Source: Streptomyces tendae (GTDB lineage: Bacteria > Actinomycetota > Actinomycetes > Streptomycetales > Streptomycetaceae). From it: 64,000 nucleotides of DNA. Where the stretch lies: the NCBI RefSeq assembly GCF_008632955.1, contig NZ_CP043959.1, positions 4,898,001-4,962,000 of the forward strand. Direction: 5' to 3'. A program made the position numbers and the translations under genes. The notes under the pieces were generated by a model. The model was not told where the DNA came from. It was given only the letters and a program-made list of their open reading frames with translations, and did not search any database. Of this stretch, positions 57,361-64,000 are shown piece after piece; position 1 is the stretch's first letter; the number at the start of each line of letters is the position of its first letter.

Positions 57361-59874
57361 GTGACCCTCATCGATCAGCTGCCGCCGACCGCCGACCCCG
57401 ACGCCCTGTACGAAGCCTTCGAGTCGTGGGCGCAGGAACGCGGTCTCACCCTCTATCCGCATCAGGAGGAGGCGCTGATCGAGGTGGTGTCGGGGGCGAA
57501 CGTCATCGTCTCGACGCCTACCGGATCCGGCAAGAGCATGATCGCCGCGGCCGCCCACTTCGCCGCGCTGGCGCGGGACGAGGTCACCTTCTACACGGCC
57601 CCCATCAAGGCGCTGGTGTCGGAGAAGTTCTTCGAGCTCTGCAAGATCTTCGGCACCGAGAACGTCGGCATGCTGACCGGTGACGCGTCCGTCAACGCCG
57701 ACGCCCCGGTGATCTGCTGCACCGCCGAGGTACTCGCCTCGATCGCGCTGCGCGACGGCAAGGACGCCGACGTCGGCCAGGTCGTGATGGACGAGTTCCA
57801 CTTCTACGCGGAAGGGGACCGCGGCTGGGCCTGGCAGATCCCGCTGCTTGAGCTGCCGCAGGCGCAGTTCGTGCTGATGTCGGCGACGCTCGGCGACGTC
57901 TCCTTCTTCGAGAAGGACCTCACCCGGCGCACCGGCCGTCCCACCGCCGTGGTGCGCTCGGCGACCCGGCCCGTGCCGCTGTCCTACGAGTACCGCTACA
58001 CGCCGCTCACCGAGACGCTGACCGATCTGCTGGAGGCCCGGCAGGCACCGGTGTACATCGTGCACTTCACGCAGGCGCAGGCGGTGGAGCGGGCGCAGGC
58101 GCTGATGAGCATCAACATGTGCACGCGGGAGGAGAAGGACCGGATCGCCGACCTGATCGGCAACTTCCGCTTCACCACCAAGTTCGGCCGGAACCTCTCC
58201 CGGTACGTGCGGCACGGCATCGGGGTGCACCACGCCGGCATGCTGCCCAAGTACCGGCGCCTGGTGGAGAAGTTGGCGCAGGCGGGTCTGCTGAAGGTCA
58301 TCTGCGGCACCGACACCCTCGGCGTGGGCGTCAACGTGCCCATCCGCACGGTGCTGTTCACCGCGCTCACCAAGTACGACGGCAACCGCGTGCGCACCCT
58401 GCGGGCGCGGGAGTTCCACCAGATCGCGGGACGCGCCGGACGGGCCGGCTTCGACACCGAGGGCTTCGTGGTGGCCCAGGCGCCCGAGCACGTCGTCGAG
58501 AACGAGAAGGCGCTGGCGAAGGCGGGCGACGACCCGAAGAAGCGCCGCAAGGTCGTGCGCAAGAAGGCTCCCGAGGGGTTCGTCGCCTGGAGCGAGCAGA
58601 CCTTCGACAAGCTCATCGGGTCCGAACCGGAGCCGCTGACCTCCCGCTTCCGCGTCACCCACACGATGCTGCTGTCGGTGATCGCCCGGCCCGGCAACGC
58701 CTTCGAGGCGATGCGCCGGCTGCTGGAGGACAACCACGAGCCGCGCAAGCAGCAGCTCCGCCACATCCGGCGGGCGATCGCCATCTACCGCTCGCTGCTG
58801 GACGGCGGCATCGTCGAGAAGCTGGACCGGCCGGACGCGGAGGGCCGCATCGTCCGCCTCACCGTCGATCTGCAGCAGGACTTCGCGCTGAACCAGCCGC
58901 TGTCCACGTTCGCGCTCGCCGCGTTCGAGCTGCTGGACCCCGAGTCGCCGTCGTACGCGCTGGACATGGTGTCCGTGGTGGAGTCCACGCTGGACGACCC
59001 ACGCCAGATCCTCGCCGCCCAGCAGAACAAGGCGCGCGGCGAGGCGGTCGCCGCGATGAAGGCCGACGGGGTGGAGTACGAGGAGCGCATGGAGCGGCTC
59101 CAGGACATCACCTACCCCAAGCCACTGGAGGAACTGCTCTTCCACGCGTACAACACGTACCGCAAGAGCCACCCCTGGGTGGGCGACCACCCGCTGTCGC
59201 CGAAGTCCGTCGTCCGGGACATGTACGAACGGGCCTTGTCCTTCACGGAACTGGTGTCGCACTACGAGCTGGCCCGGACCGAGGGCATCGTGCTGCGCTA
59301 CCTCGCCAGTGCCTACAAGGCACTGGAGCACACCATCCCGGACGACCTGAAGTCGGAGGACCTGGAGGATCTGATCGCCTGGCTCGGCGAGACGGTGCGT
59401 CAGGTCGACTCCAGCCTGCTGGACGAGTGGGAGCAGCTGGCCAACCCGGAGGTGATGACCGCCGAGGAGGCGCAGGAGAAGGCCGACCAGGTCAAGCCGG
59501 TGACGGCCAACGCGCGCGCCTTCCGGGTGCTGGTCCGCAACGCCATGTTCCGCCGCGTGGAGCTCGCCGCGCTCGACCAGGTGGACGAGCTGGGCTCCAT
59601 GGACGCAGAGGCGGGCTGGGACGCCGACGCGTGGGGCGAGGCGATGGACGCGTACTGGGACGAGTACGAGGAGCTCGGCACCGGCCCCGACGCCCGCGGT
59701 CCGAAGCTGCTGATCATCGAGGAGCAGCCGGAGAACGGGCTGTGGCGGGTGCGTCAGATCTTCGACGATCCCAACGGCGACCACGACTGGGGCATCAGCG
59801 CCGAGGTCGACCTGACCGCCTCCGACGCCGAGGGCCGGGCCGTCGTCCGGGTCACCGCCGTCGGCCAGTTGTGA
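57361..59874 (+). CDS. DEAD/DEAH-box (Ski2-like) helicase with DUF3516
   Basis: An 837-residue superfamily 2 helicase. Motif I TPTGSGKS (residues 52-59), Ia APIKALVSEKFFELC, II VVMDEFHFYAE (DEFH near 144-147), III LMSATLGD, V GTDTLGVGVNVPIRTVLF, VI HQIAGRAGRAGFDTEG. The C-terminal third, from about residue 490, is DUF3516. Such proteins act on RNA or structured nucleic acid in actinobacteria; the substrate is not established. CAAGAT lies 6 bases before GTG 57361: leaderless. TesB follows after 19 bases. Confidence 0.94.
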   Translation: MTLIDQLPPTADPDALYEAFESWAQERGLTLYPHQEEALIEVVSGANVIVSTPTGSGKSMIAAAAHFAALARDEVTFYTAPIKALVSEKFFELCKIFGTENVGMLTGDASVNADAPVICCTAEVLASIALRDGKDADVGQVVMDEFHFYAEGDRGWAWQIPLLELPQAQFVLMSATLGDVSFFEKDLTRRTGRPTAVVRSATRPVPLSYEYRYTPLTETLTDLLEARQAPVYIVHFTQAQAVERAQALMSINMCTREEKDRIADLIGNFRFTTKFGRNLSRYVRHGIGVHHAGMLPKYRRLVEKLAQAGLLKVICGTDTLGVGVNVPIRTVLFTALTKYDGNRVRTLRAREFHQIAGRAGRAGFDTEGFVVAQAPEHVVENEKALAKAGDDPKKRRKVVRKKAPEGFVAWSEQTFDKLIGSEPEPLTSRFRVTHTMLLSVIARPGNAFEAMRRLLEDNHEPRKQQLRHIRRAIAIYRSLLDGGIVEKLDRPDAEGRIVRLTVDLQQDFALNQPLSTFALAAFELLDPESPSYALDMVSVVESTLDDPRQILAAQQNKARGEAVAAMKADGVEYEERMERLQDITYPKPLEELLFHAYNTYRKSHPWVGDHPLSPKSVVRDMYERALSFTELVSHYELARTEGIVLRYLASAYKALEHTIPDDLKSEDLEDLIAWLGETVRQVDSSLLDEWEQLANPEVMTAEEAQEKADQVKPVTANARAFRVLVRNAMFRRVELAALDQVDELGSMDAEAGWDADAWGEAMDAYWDEYEELGTGPDARGPKLLIIEEQPENGLWRVRQIFDDPNGDHDWGISAEVDLTASDAEGRAVVRVTAVGQL

Positions 59875-59893
59875 GCAGAGGAGAAGCGCGCCC

Positions 59894-60760
59894 ATGACGA
59901 ATCCCGCCGAGAGCCTCGTCGCCCTGCTGGACCTGGAACAGATCGAGGTCGACATCTTCCGCGGCCGCAGCCCGCAGGAGTCCCTCCAGCGGGTCTTCGG
60001 CGGGCAGGTGGCCGGCCAGGCGCTGGTCGCCGCCGGCCGCACCACCGACGGCGACCGTCCGGTGCACTCGCTGCACGCGTACTTCCTGCGCCCGGGCCGG
60101 CCCGGGGTGCCGATCGTGTACCAGGTGGAGCGCGTGCGGGACGGCAGGTCGTTCACCACCCGCCGGGTCACCGCCGTGCAGCAGGGCCGCACCATCTTCA
60201 ATTTGACCGCCTCCTTCCACAAGCCTGAACAGGGGAGCTTCGAGCACCAGTTGCCGCCGGCCCGTGAGGTGCCGGACCCCGAGTCGCTGCCGACGGTCGC
60301 GGACGAGATCCGTGAGCACCTGGGCGCGCTGCCGGAGCAGTTGGAGCGGATGGCGCGCCGCCAGCCCTTCGACATCCGCTACGTCGACCGGCTGCGCTGG
60401 AAGCCCGACGAGGTCGAGGGCGTGGAGCCGCGCAGCGCGGTGTGGATGCGCGCGGTCGGTCCGCTCGGGGACGACCCGCTGGTGCACACCTGCGCGCTGA
60501 CCTACGCCAGCGACATGACGCTGCTGGACGCGGTGCGGATTCCGGTGGAGCCGCTGTGGGGTCCGCGCGGGTTCGACATGGCGTCGCTGGACCACGCGAT
60601 GTGGTTCCACCGGCCGTTCCGGGCGGACGAGTGGTTCCTGTACGACCAGGAGTCACCGATCGCCACGGGTGGCCGCGGTCTGGCCCGCGGCCGGATCTAC
60701 GACCGGGAGGGCCGGATGCTGGTGTCCGTCGTCCAGGAGGGGCTGTTCCGGGCGCTCTGA
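59894..60760 (+). CDS. tesB: Acyl-CoA thioesterase II
   Basis: A 288-residue double-hotdog thioesterase that hydrolyses acyl-CoA to free acid and CoA. Segments: QRVFGGQVAGQALVAAGRTT (about residues 32-51), VHSLHAYFLRPGRPGVPIVY, GRSFTTRRVTAVQQGRTIFN, FDMASLDHAMWFHRPFRADE (catalytic Asp in SLDHAMWFH) and SPIATGGRGLARGRIYDREG. ATG 59894 follows GGAGAAG. It lies 19 bases after the helicase, probably co-transcribed. Confidence 0.95.
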   Translation: MTNPAESLVALLDLEQIEVDIFRGRSPQESLQRVFGGQVAGQALVAAGRTTDGDRPVHSLHAYFLRPGRPGVPIVYQVERVRDGRSFTTRRVTAVQQGRTIFNLTASFHKPEQGSFEHQLPPAREVPDPESLPTVADEIREHLGALPEQLERMARRQPFDIRYVDRLRWKPDEVEGVEPRSAVWMRAVGPLGDDPLVHTCALTYASDMTLLDAVRIPVEPLWGPRGFDMASLDHAMWFHRPFRADEWFLYDQESPIATGGRGLARGRIYDREGRMLVSVVQEGLFRAL

Positions 60761-60785
60761 GTCACGGGACGCCCTGGGCCGTGGC

Positions 60786-61856
60786 TCATCGCGCGCCGCG
60801 GGTCACCCCGGTTCGTCGGCGCCAACGGCCGAGCAGGCCGCGGCACCTCCCCCACCCGGCGCCGGTCGGGGCCTCCAGACGGGCCGGGGCCTCCTGCACC
60901 GCCGCTGTTCCGCGCCGTACCGGGGCAGTGGCGGGGACGGTGACCCGTGCCGTGCGGTGGGCGCGTACGGGGCGGTGGGCGGCTGCGGGGCGTCGGGCCG
61001 CGGGCCGGTGAGGGGCCGGCCGGGGGGCCGGGCGATGCGCACGCGCCTCGTCCGTCAGCCGGGCCAGGTCGGCGCGCAGCCAGTCGATCTCGTCCGCGTC
61101 CTGGGCCGTCATGAGGTCCGCTCTCAGCAGCGCGGCCGGTGAGTCGGGGCTTCCGCCCCCGGGCGGCCGTCGGCGGAACCCGTTGAGGTAGGAGCGGTCG
61201 TAGGGGTCCTGCACCACCTCCGTCACCCGCAGCGGGTCGAGGAAGGAGGCCACGGCCCCCGCGCGGGCCCAGGGGTCGTCGGACTCGCGGAGCAGGAAAC
61301 CCAGGTGCCGGCTGCGCCAGTTGCGCGGACGCAGGTCGATCCCGGAGTCCAGCAGACCCCGCAGGCCCTCGGGCGTACGCCCGGTGCGCAGTGGCGTGTT
61401 CTTTTCGTCGTCGCCGAACAGCCGCAGCTCGTCGGCGAGATAGAGCCAGGCGACGGCCCGGTAGCGGTTCAGGTAGAACGTCACGGGCACCAGCAGGCCG
61501 AGCCGCGCCAGACGGGTGAACCGGGACTTGGGTACGTCGAGGAGGTCCGCGCCCTCCGCCGTCCCCACGGCGTGCACGCTGCGGCGGAGGGTCTCGGGAA
61601 AGCCCGGTCCGGCACGGAGCCGTTCGATCTCCGCGTCGGCGACCCTCCGCTCCCCGGCGTCCCGTCCGGGCGCCGTGCGGATGCGGCCGAGCCGGACGGC
61701 GAGGTCGAACTCGGTGCGTCTCAGGCCGAGTTCGCGGGCCGCGCGGCTTGTCGGGACCCAGGTGCCCTCCGCCGGAACGGGCTCGGCGGCCGTGCCACGT
61801 ACCGCGTCGAGTGCCGTGACCTGTCGCGGCGTGGCAGTCGTCTGCTGTCGGGACAT
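60786..61856 (-). CDS. DUF6397 family protein with MerR/excisionase-like HTH
   Basis: A 356-residue protein. Residues about 33-62 (WVPTSRAARELGLRRTEFDL, AVRLGRIRT) look like an excisionase-type winged helix. A similar turn, LLDVPKSRFTRLARLGLLVP, follows at about 100-120. The middle carries conserved WLYLADELRLFG and SRHLGFLLRES. The last ~100 residues are Pro/Arg/Ala-rich and disordered (RPAPRPAPHRPAARRPAAAH). It matches DUF6397; function unknown, DNA binding plausible. ATG 61856 follows GGGGGAG. Confidence 0.88.
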   Translation of the reverse strand: MSRQQTTATPRQVTALDAVRGTAAEPVPAEGTWVPTSRAARELGLRRTEFDLAVRLGRIRTAPGRDAGERRVADAEIERLRAGPGFPETLRRSVHAVGTAEGADLLDVPKSRFTRLARLGLLVPVTFYLNRYRAVAWLYLADELRLFGDDEKNTPLRTGRTPEGLRGLLDSGIDLRPRNWRSRHLGFLLRESDDPWARAGAVASFLDPLRVTEVVQDPYDRSYLNGFRRRPPGGGSPDSPAALLRADLMTAQDADEIDWLRADLARLTDEARAHRPAPRPAPHRPAARRPAAAHRPVRAHRTARVTVPATAPVRRGTAAVQEAPARLEAPTGAGWGRCRGLLGRWRRRTGVTRGAR

Positions 61857-61985
61857 GTGCGTCTCCCCCGTGAGTGCGGGCGGCCGGCGCCGGTTGCGCC
61901 CGCCTGCCCGAAAAGACGGTAGCCGTTTCGTCACTCACCGTGGCGAGCCTGTGGACAACTCCCGTCGCGACGACGAAGGCGCAGG

Positions 61986-62387
61986 TCAGACGCCCGTCCC
62001 CGGCCGTCGGGTGTCGACGTCCAGGTTCTCGCCGACCCGGTTGACGAGCAGCGTCATCTCGTAGGCGATGTGCCCGATGTCCGCCTCGGCGCCGCTGAGC
62101 ACGCACAGGCAACTGCCGCTTCCGGCTGCGGTGACGAACAGCACCGCGTCGTCGAACTCGATCATCGTCTGGCGCACCCCGCCCGCCCCGAAGTGCCGCC
62201 CCGACCCCTTGGCGAGGCTGTGGAGTCCGGACGACACCGCGGCCAGGTGCTCGGCGTCCTCGCGGCGCAGCCCGGTGCTCGCCCCCGTCACCAGCCCGTC
62301 GTTGGACAGAATCAGCGCGTGCCGCACGTGTTCGACGCGTTGGGTCAGGTCGTCCAGCAGCCAGTCGAGTCCCTGGTTCTGCCCCAT
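61986..62387 (-). CDS. Roadblock/LC7 domain protein (CvnB-like)
   Basis: A 133-residue roadblock protein: LDWLLDDLTQRVEHVRHALI, LSNDGLVTGASTGLRREDAE, HLAAVSSGLHSLAKGSGRHF and LCVLSGAEADIGHIAYEMTL. In Streptomyces conservons this protein sits with a sensor kinase, a DUF742 protein and a Ras-like GTPase, and may act as a GTPase regulator. Here a plus-strand oxidoreductase gene separates it from the GTPase at 62979. The start at 62387 follows GGGGGAG. Confidence 0.92.
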   Translation of the reverse strand: MGQNQGLDWLLDDLTQRVEHVRHALILSNDGLVTGASTGLRREDAEHLAAVSSGLHSLAKGSGRHFGAGGVRQTMIEFDDAVLFVTAAGSGSCLCVLSGAEADIGHIAYEMTLLVNRVGENLDVDTRRPGTGV

Positions 62388-62502
62388 GTCGTGTGTCTCC
62401 CCCTGTTGTCCCCGTGTGTACCCCGTATGGCGTCCCTCCGACGGGAGGGTCCCTGCGCCAGCCTTCCCCACGACCGCGCCCCGGGCAAGGAAGATGAGAG
62501 CC

Positions 62503-62931
62503 ATGGGACACAAGATGACCGAGGAAGAGTGGCGGGAGTTCGTCTCGTACGGGACCCGTACCGCCAAACTGGCCACCGTCCGGGCCGACGGCCGCCCGCA
62601 CCTGGCGCCGATCTGGTTCGTGCTCGACGGGAACGACGTGGTGTTCAACACCGGCGCGCGGACTGTGAAGGGCCGCAACCTGGCCCGGGACGGGCGGATC
62701 GCCCTCTGTGTCGACGACGATCGGCCGCCCTTCGCCTACGTGGTGCTGGAGGGCCGCGCGCGGCTGTCGGAGGATCCCGGCGAGCTGCGGCACTGGGCCG
62801 CCCGGATCGGCGCGCGGTACATGGGCGAGGAGCGCGCCGAGGAGTTCGGGGCGCGCAACGGCGTGCCGGGTGAGCTTCTGGTCCGGGTGTCGGTCGACAA
62901 GGTCCTGGCGGAGAAAGGCGTGGCGGACTGA
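62503..62931 (+). CDS. PPOX class / F420-dependent oxidoreductase-like protein
   Basis: A 142-residue split-barrel protein: KLATVRADGRPHLAPIWFVL (about residues 22-41), DVVFNTGARTVKGRNLARDG and YVVLEGRARLSEDPGELRHW. This is the F420- or FMN-dependent PPOX-class pattern common in actinobacteria. The cofactor is not settled by sequence. GAAGAT lies 7 bases before the ATG (possible leaderless message); GGA nearby could also serve weakly. It sits inside the conservon region on the opposite strand. Confidence 0.92.
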   Translation: MGHKMTEEEWREFVSYGTRTAKLATVRADGRPHLAPIWFVLDGNDVVFNTGARTVKGRNLARDGRIALCVDDDRPPFAYVVLEGRARLSEDPGELRHWAARIGARYMGEERAEEFGARNGVPGELLVRVSVDKVLAEKGVAD

Positions 62932-62935
62932 CAGC

Positions 62936-62967
62936 GTCCGGCGGGTCCCGCCGTCGACCCGCCGGAC
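62936..62967. terminator. Stem-loop between convergent oxidoreductase and GTPase genes
   Basis: GTCCGGCGGGT (62936-62946) pairs with ACCCGCCGGAC (62957-62967); 10-base loop. Confidence 0.75.
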
Positions 62968-62978
62968 CGACCGAGCCG

Positions 62979-63584
62979 TCACCCCACCGAGTCGAGCAGC
63001 CGGGCGGTGTGCATGCGCCCCGCGTACTCGACGAGCCGGATCAGCACCTCCTTGCCCGAGTCGCGTTCGCGGGCGTCGCACAGCACCACCGGGGTCCCCC
63101 GGTCGAGGTCGAGCGCGCGGCACACGTCGTCCGCGTCGTGCTGCCGGGCGCCCGCGAAGCAGTTGACGGCGACCACGAACGGGATCTTCCGGTGCTCGAA
63201 GTAGTCCACCGCGGGGAAGCAGTCCTCCAGGCGGCGGGTGTCGGCGAGGACCACGGCGCCCAGGGCACCCTGCGCCAATTCGTCCCACAGGAACCAGAAC
63301 CGGTCCTGGCCGGGAGTGCCGAAGAGGTACAGGGAGAGCCCGGAGCGGATGGTGATGCGGCCGAAGTCCATGGCGACGGTCGTGGTGACCTTGCGGTCGA
63401 CGCCCTCGGTGTCGTCCACCGTCCGCCCGGCCTCGCTGAGCAGTTCCTCGGTGCGCAGCGGACGGATCTCGCTGACCGCGCCCACCAGCGTGGTCTTCCC
63501 CACGCCGAATCCGCCGGCGACCAGGATCTTCAGCGCCAGCGCGGTCGTCTCGCCGGCGGGGGCGTCGGGGTGTTCAGGGACCAT
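62979..63584 (-). CDS. Ras-like ATP/GTP-binding protein of a conservon (CvnD-like)
   Basis: A 201-residue small GTPase relative: P-loop VAGGFGVGKTTLVGAV (about residues 22-37), switch region TVDDTEGVDRKVTTTVAMDF, G3-like LYLFGTPGQDRFWFLWDELA, and VVAVNCFAGA replacing NKXD. This matches CvnD/MglA-type proteins that signal with roadblock and DUF742 partners at the membrane. ATG 63584 follows GAGAAGCG. It is downstream of the DUF742 gene, 107 bases away. Confidence 0.94.
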   Translation of the reverse strand: MVPEHPDAPAGETTALALKILVAGGFGVGKTTLVGAVSEIRPLRTEELLSEAGRTVDDTEGVDRKVTTTVAMDFGRITIRSGLSLYLFGTPGQDRFWFLWDELAQGALGAVVLADTRRLEDCFPAVDYFEHRKIPFVVAVNCFAGARQHDADDVCRALDLDRGTPVVLCDARERDSGKEVLIRLVEYAGRMHTARLLDSVG

Positions 63585-63691
63585 CGTTCGCTTCTCTCGT
63601 GAGGGCCGGCCACAGGGCGCCGGGGACGGGGAGTGGCCGCGGGCCCGGGCGGGCCGGGGCACGGCATCCGGTGGTGAGGAGGGGTGCTCGG

Positions 63692-64000
63692 CTACAGCGC
63701 CCGCAGGCCCGCGATCACCTCGCGGAGCACCCGCTCGTCGGGCAGGTGCGCGGGCGGTACGGGCCGGCTGACGGTGACCCGTCCGCGTTCCAGCAGATCG
63801 CCGAGGAGGACCCGGACCACGCCGACGGGCAGGTCGGCGCCGGCCGCGAGTTCGGCGACGGACTGCGTCTCGGGGCGGCACAGGTCGATCAGGGCGCGGT
63901 GCTCCGGGCCGAGCGTGGGGTCACCGGCGGCCGGCGCGGCCGGATCCAGAGCGACGAGGGCGATCAGATCGAAGCGCGCGCCGGAGGGGCCGGGTGCGGT
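63692..64000 (-). CDS. DUF742 protein (CvnC-like), 5' end beyond the window
   Basis: The frame is open to the last base of the window. The visible 102 C-terminal residues have FDLIALVALDPAAPAAGDPT, LGPEHRALIDLCRPETQSVA, ELAAGADLPVGVVRVLLGDL and VTVSRPVPPAHLPDERVLRE. These are the DUF742 winged-helix core of conservon CvnC proteins, ending at TAG (63692-63694). The upstream part, and probably CvnA/CvnB, lies outside the window. Confidence 0.92.
   Translation of the reverse strand, partial: TAPGPSGARFDLIALVALDPAAPAAGDPTLGPEHRALIDLCRPETQSVAELAAGADLPVGVVRVLLGDLLERGRVTVSRPVPPAHLPDERVLREVIAGLRAL

Noticed and set aside
53851..60375. A 2174-codon open frame on the minus strand
   Set aside because: It runs antisense to the ABC, DUF5709, L31, membrane hydrolase and helicase genes. 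It is an artefact of high third-position GC, with low-complexity Gly/Ala/Arg/Val translation and no family features.

Overview
The window is a piece of a high-GC actinobacterial chromosome, almost certainly Streptomyces. Third codon positions are nearly all G or C, and GTG and TTG starts are common. Many genes have a -10 hexamer only 6 to 8 bases before the start codon, as leaderless Streptomyces transcripts do. The protein families are typical of the genus: DUF6421, DUF6397, DUF6214, DUF5997, DUF5709, DUF5134 and roadblock/DUF742/GTPase conservon parts. Gene order recalls the Streptomyces region around ung and a zinc-free L31; this is an inference from memory. I saw no rRNA, tRNA, CRISPR array, IS element or prophage.

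Layout, 1-14 kb: an unrecognised 3' gene fragment followed by a degenerate ~166-bp repeat; an HTH/DUF2975 pair; a citrate-lyase-like aldolase (DUF6986); etfBA; a flavin reductase; a thioredoxin-like protein; a PlsC-type acyltransferase; a frameshifted nucleotidyltransferase; a transglutaminase/B3-B4 pair; and a DUF6421-SDR-threonine aldolase operon. 13-28 kb: GDPD, GNAT and VOC proteins; a 17-bp minisatellite; a FUSC-MarR operon; DUF5134, M56 peptidase and PAP2 membrane proteins; a TetR regulator; an LVIVD-repeat protein divergent from a DUF305 lipoprotein; an FprA-like reductase; an amidase relic; an ArsR/old-yellow-enzyme divergent pair; and a secreted pectate lyase behind a LacI-type operator.

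28-50 kb: a PaaX regulator divergent from an acyl-CoA dehydrogenase; a twice-frameshifted beta-propeller (sialidase-like) gene; ung with a BadF-type kinase; a CbiX-like chelatase; a second FUSC protein with an Lrp regulator; a HAD phosphatase; DUF4142; a LysR effector domain lacking its HTH, divergent from DUF5997; a MerR-sliding clamp fusion with a textbook MerR promoter; a CPA2 antiporter with its RCK_C partner; a universal stress protein; YjbQ; a flavin monooxygenase; MltG; and an ABC exporter under a divergent MarR. 51-64 kb: a G-quadruplex-prone minisatellite; a heterodimeric ABC exporter with complementary degenerate ATP sites; DUF5709; the zinc-free L31; a membrane hydrolase; a DUF3516 helicase with TesB; DUF6397; and part of a conservon cut by the window edge.

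Two themes cut across the window. First, perfect or near-perfect dyads sit exactly where an adjacent regulator would act (TetR, ArsR, MerR, MarR, LacI type). Second, there are several single-base frame breaks: two in the beta-propeller gene and one each in the nucleotidyltransferase, the FUSC gene and the chelatase N-terminus. Most lie in short homopolymer runs, so assembly or sequencing error is at least as likely as real pseudogenes.
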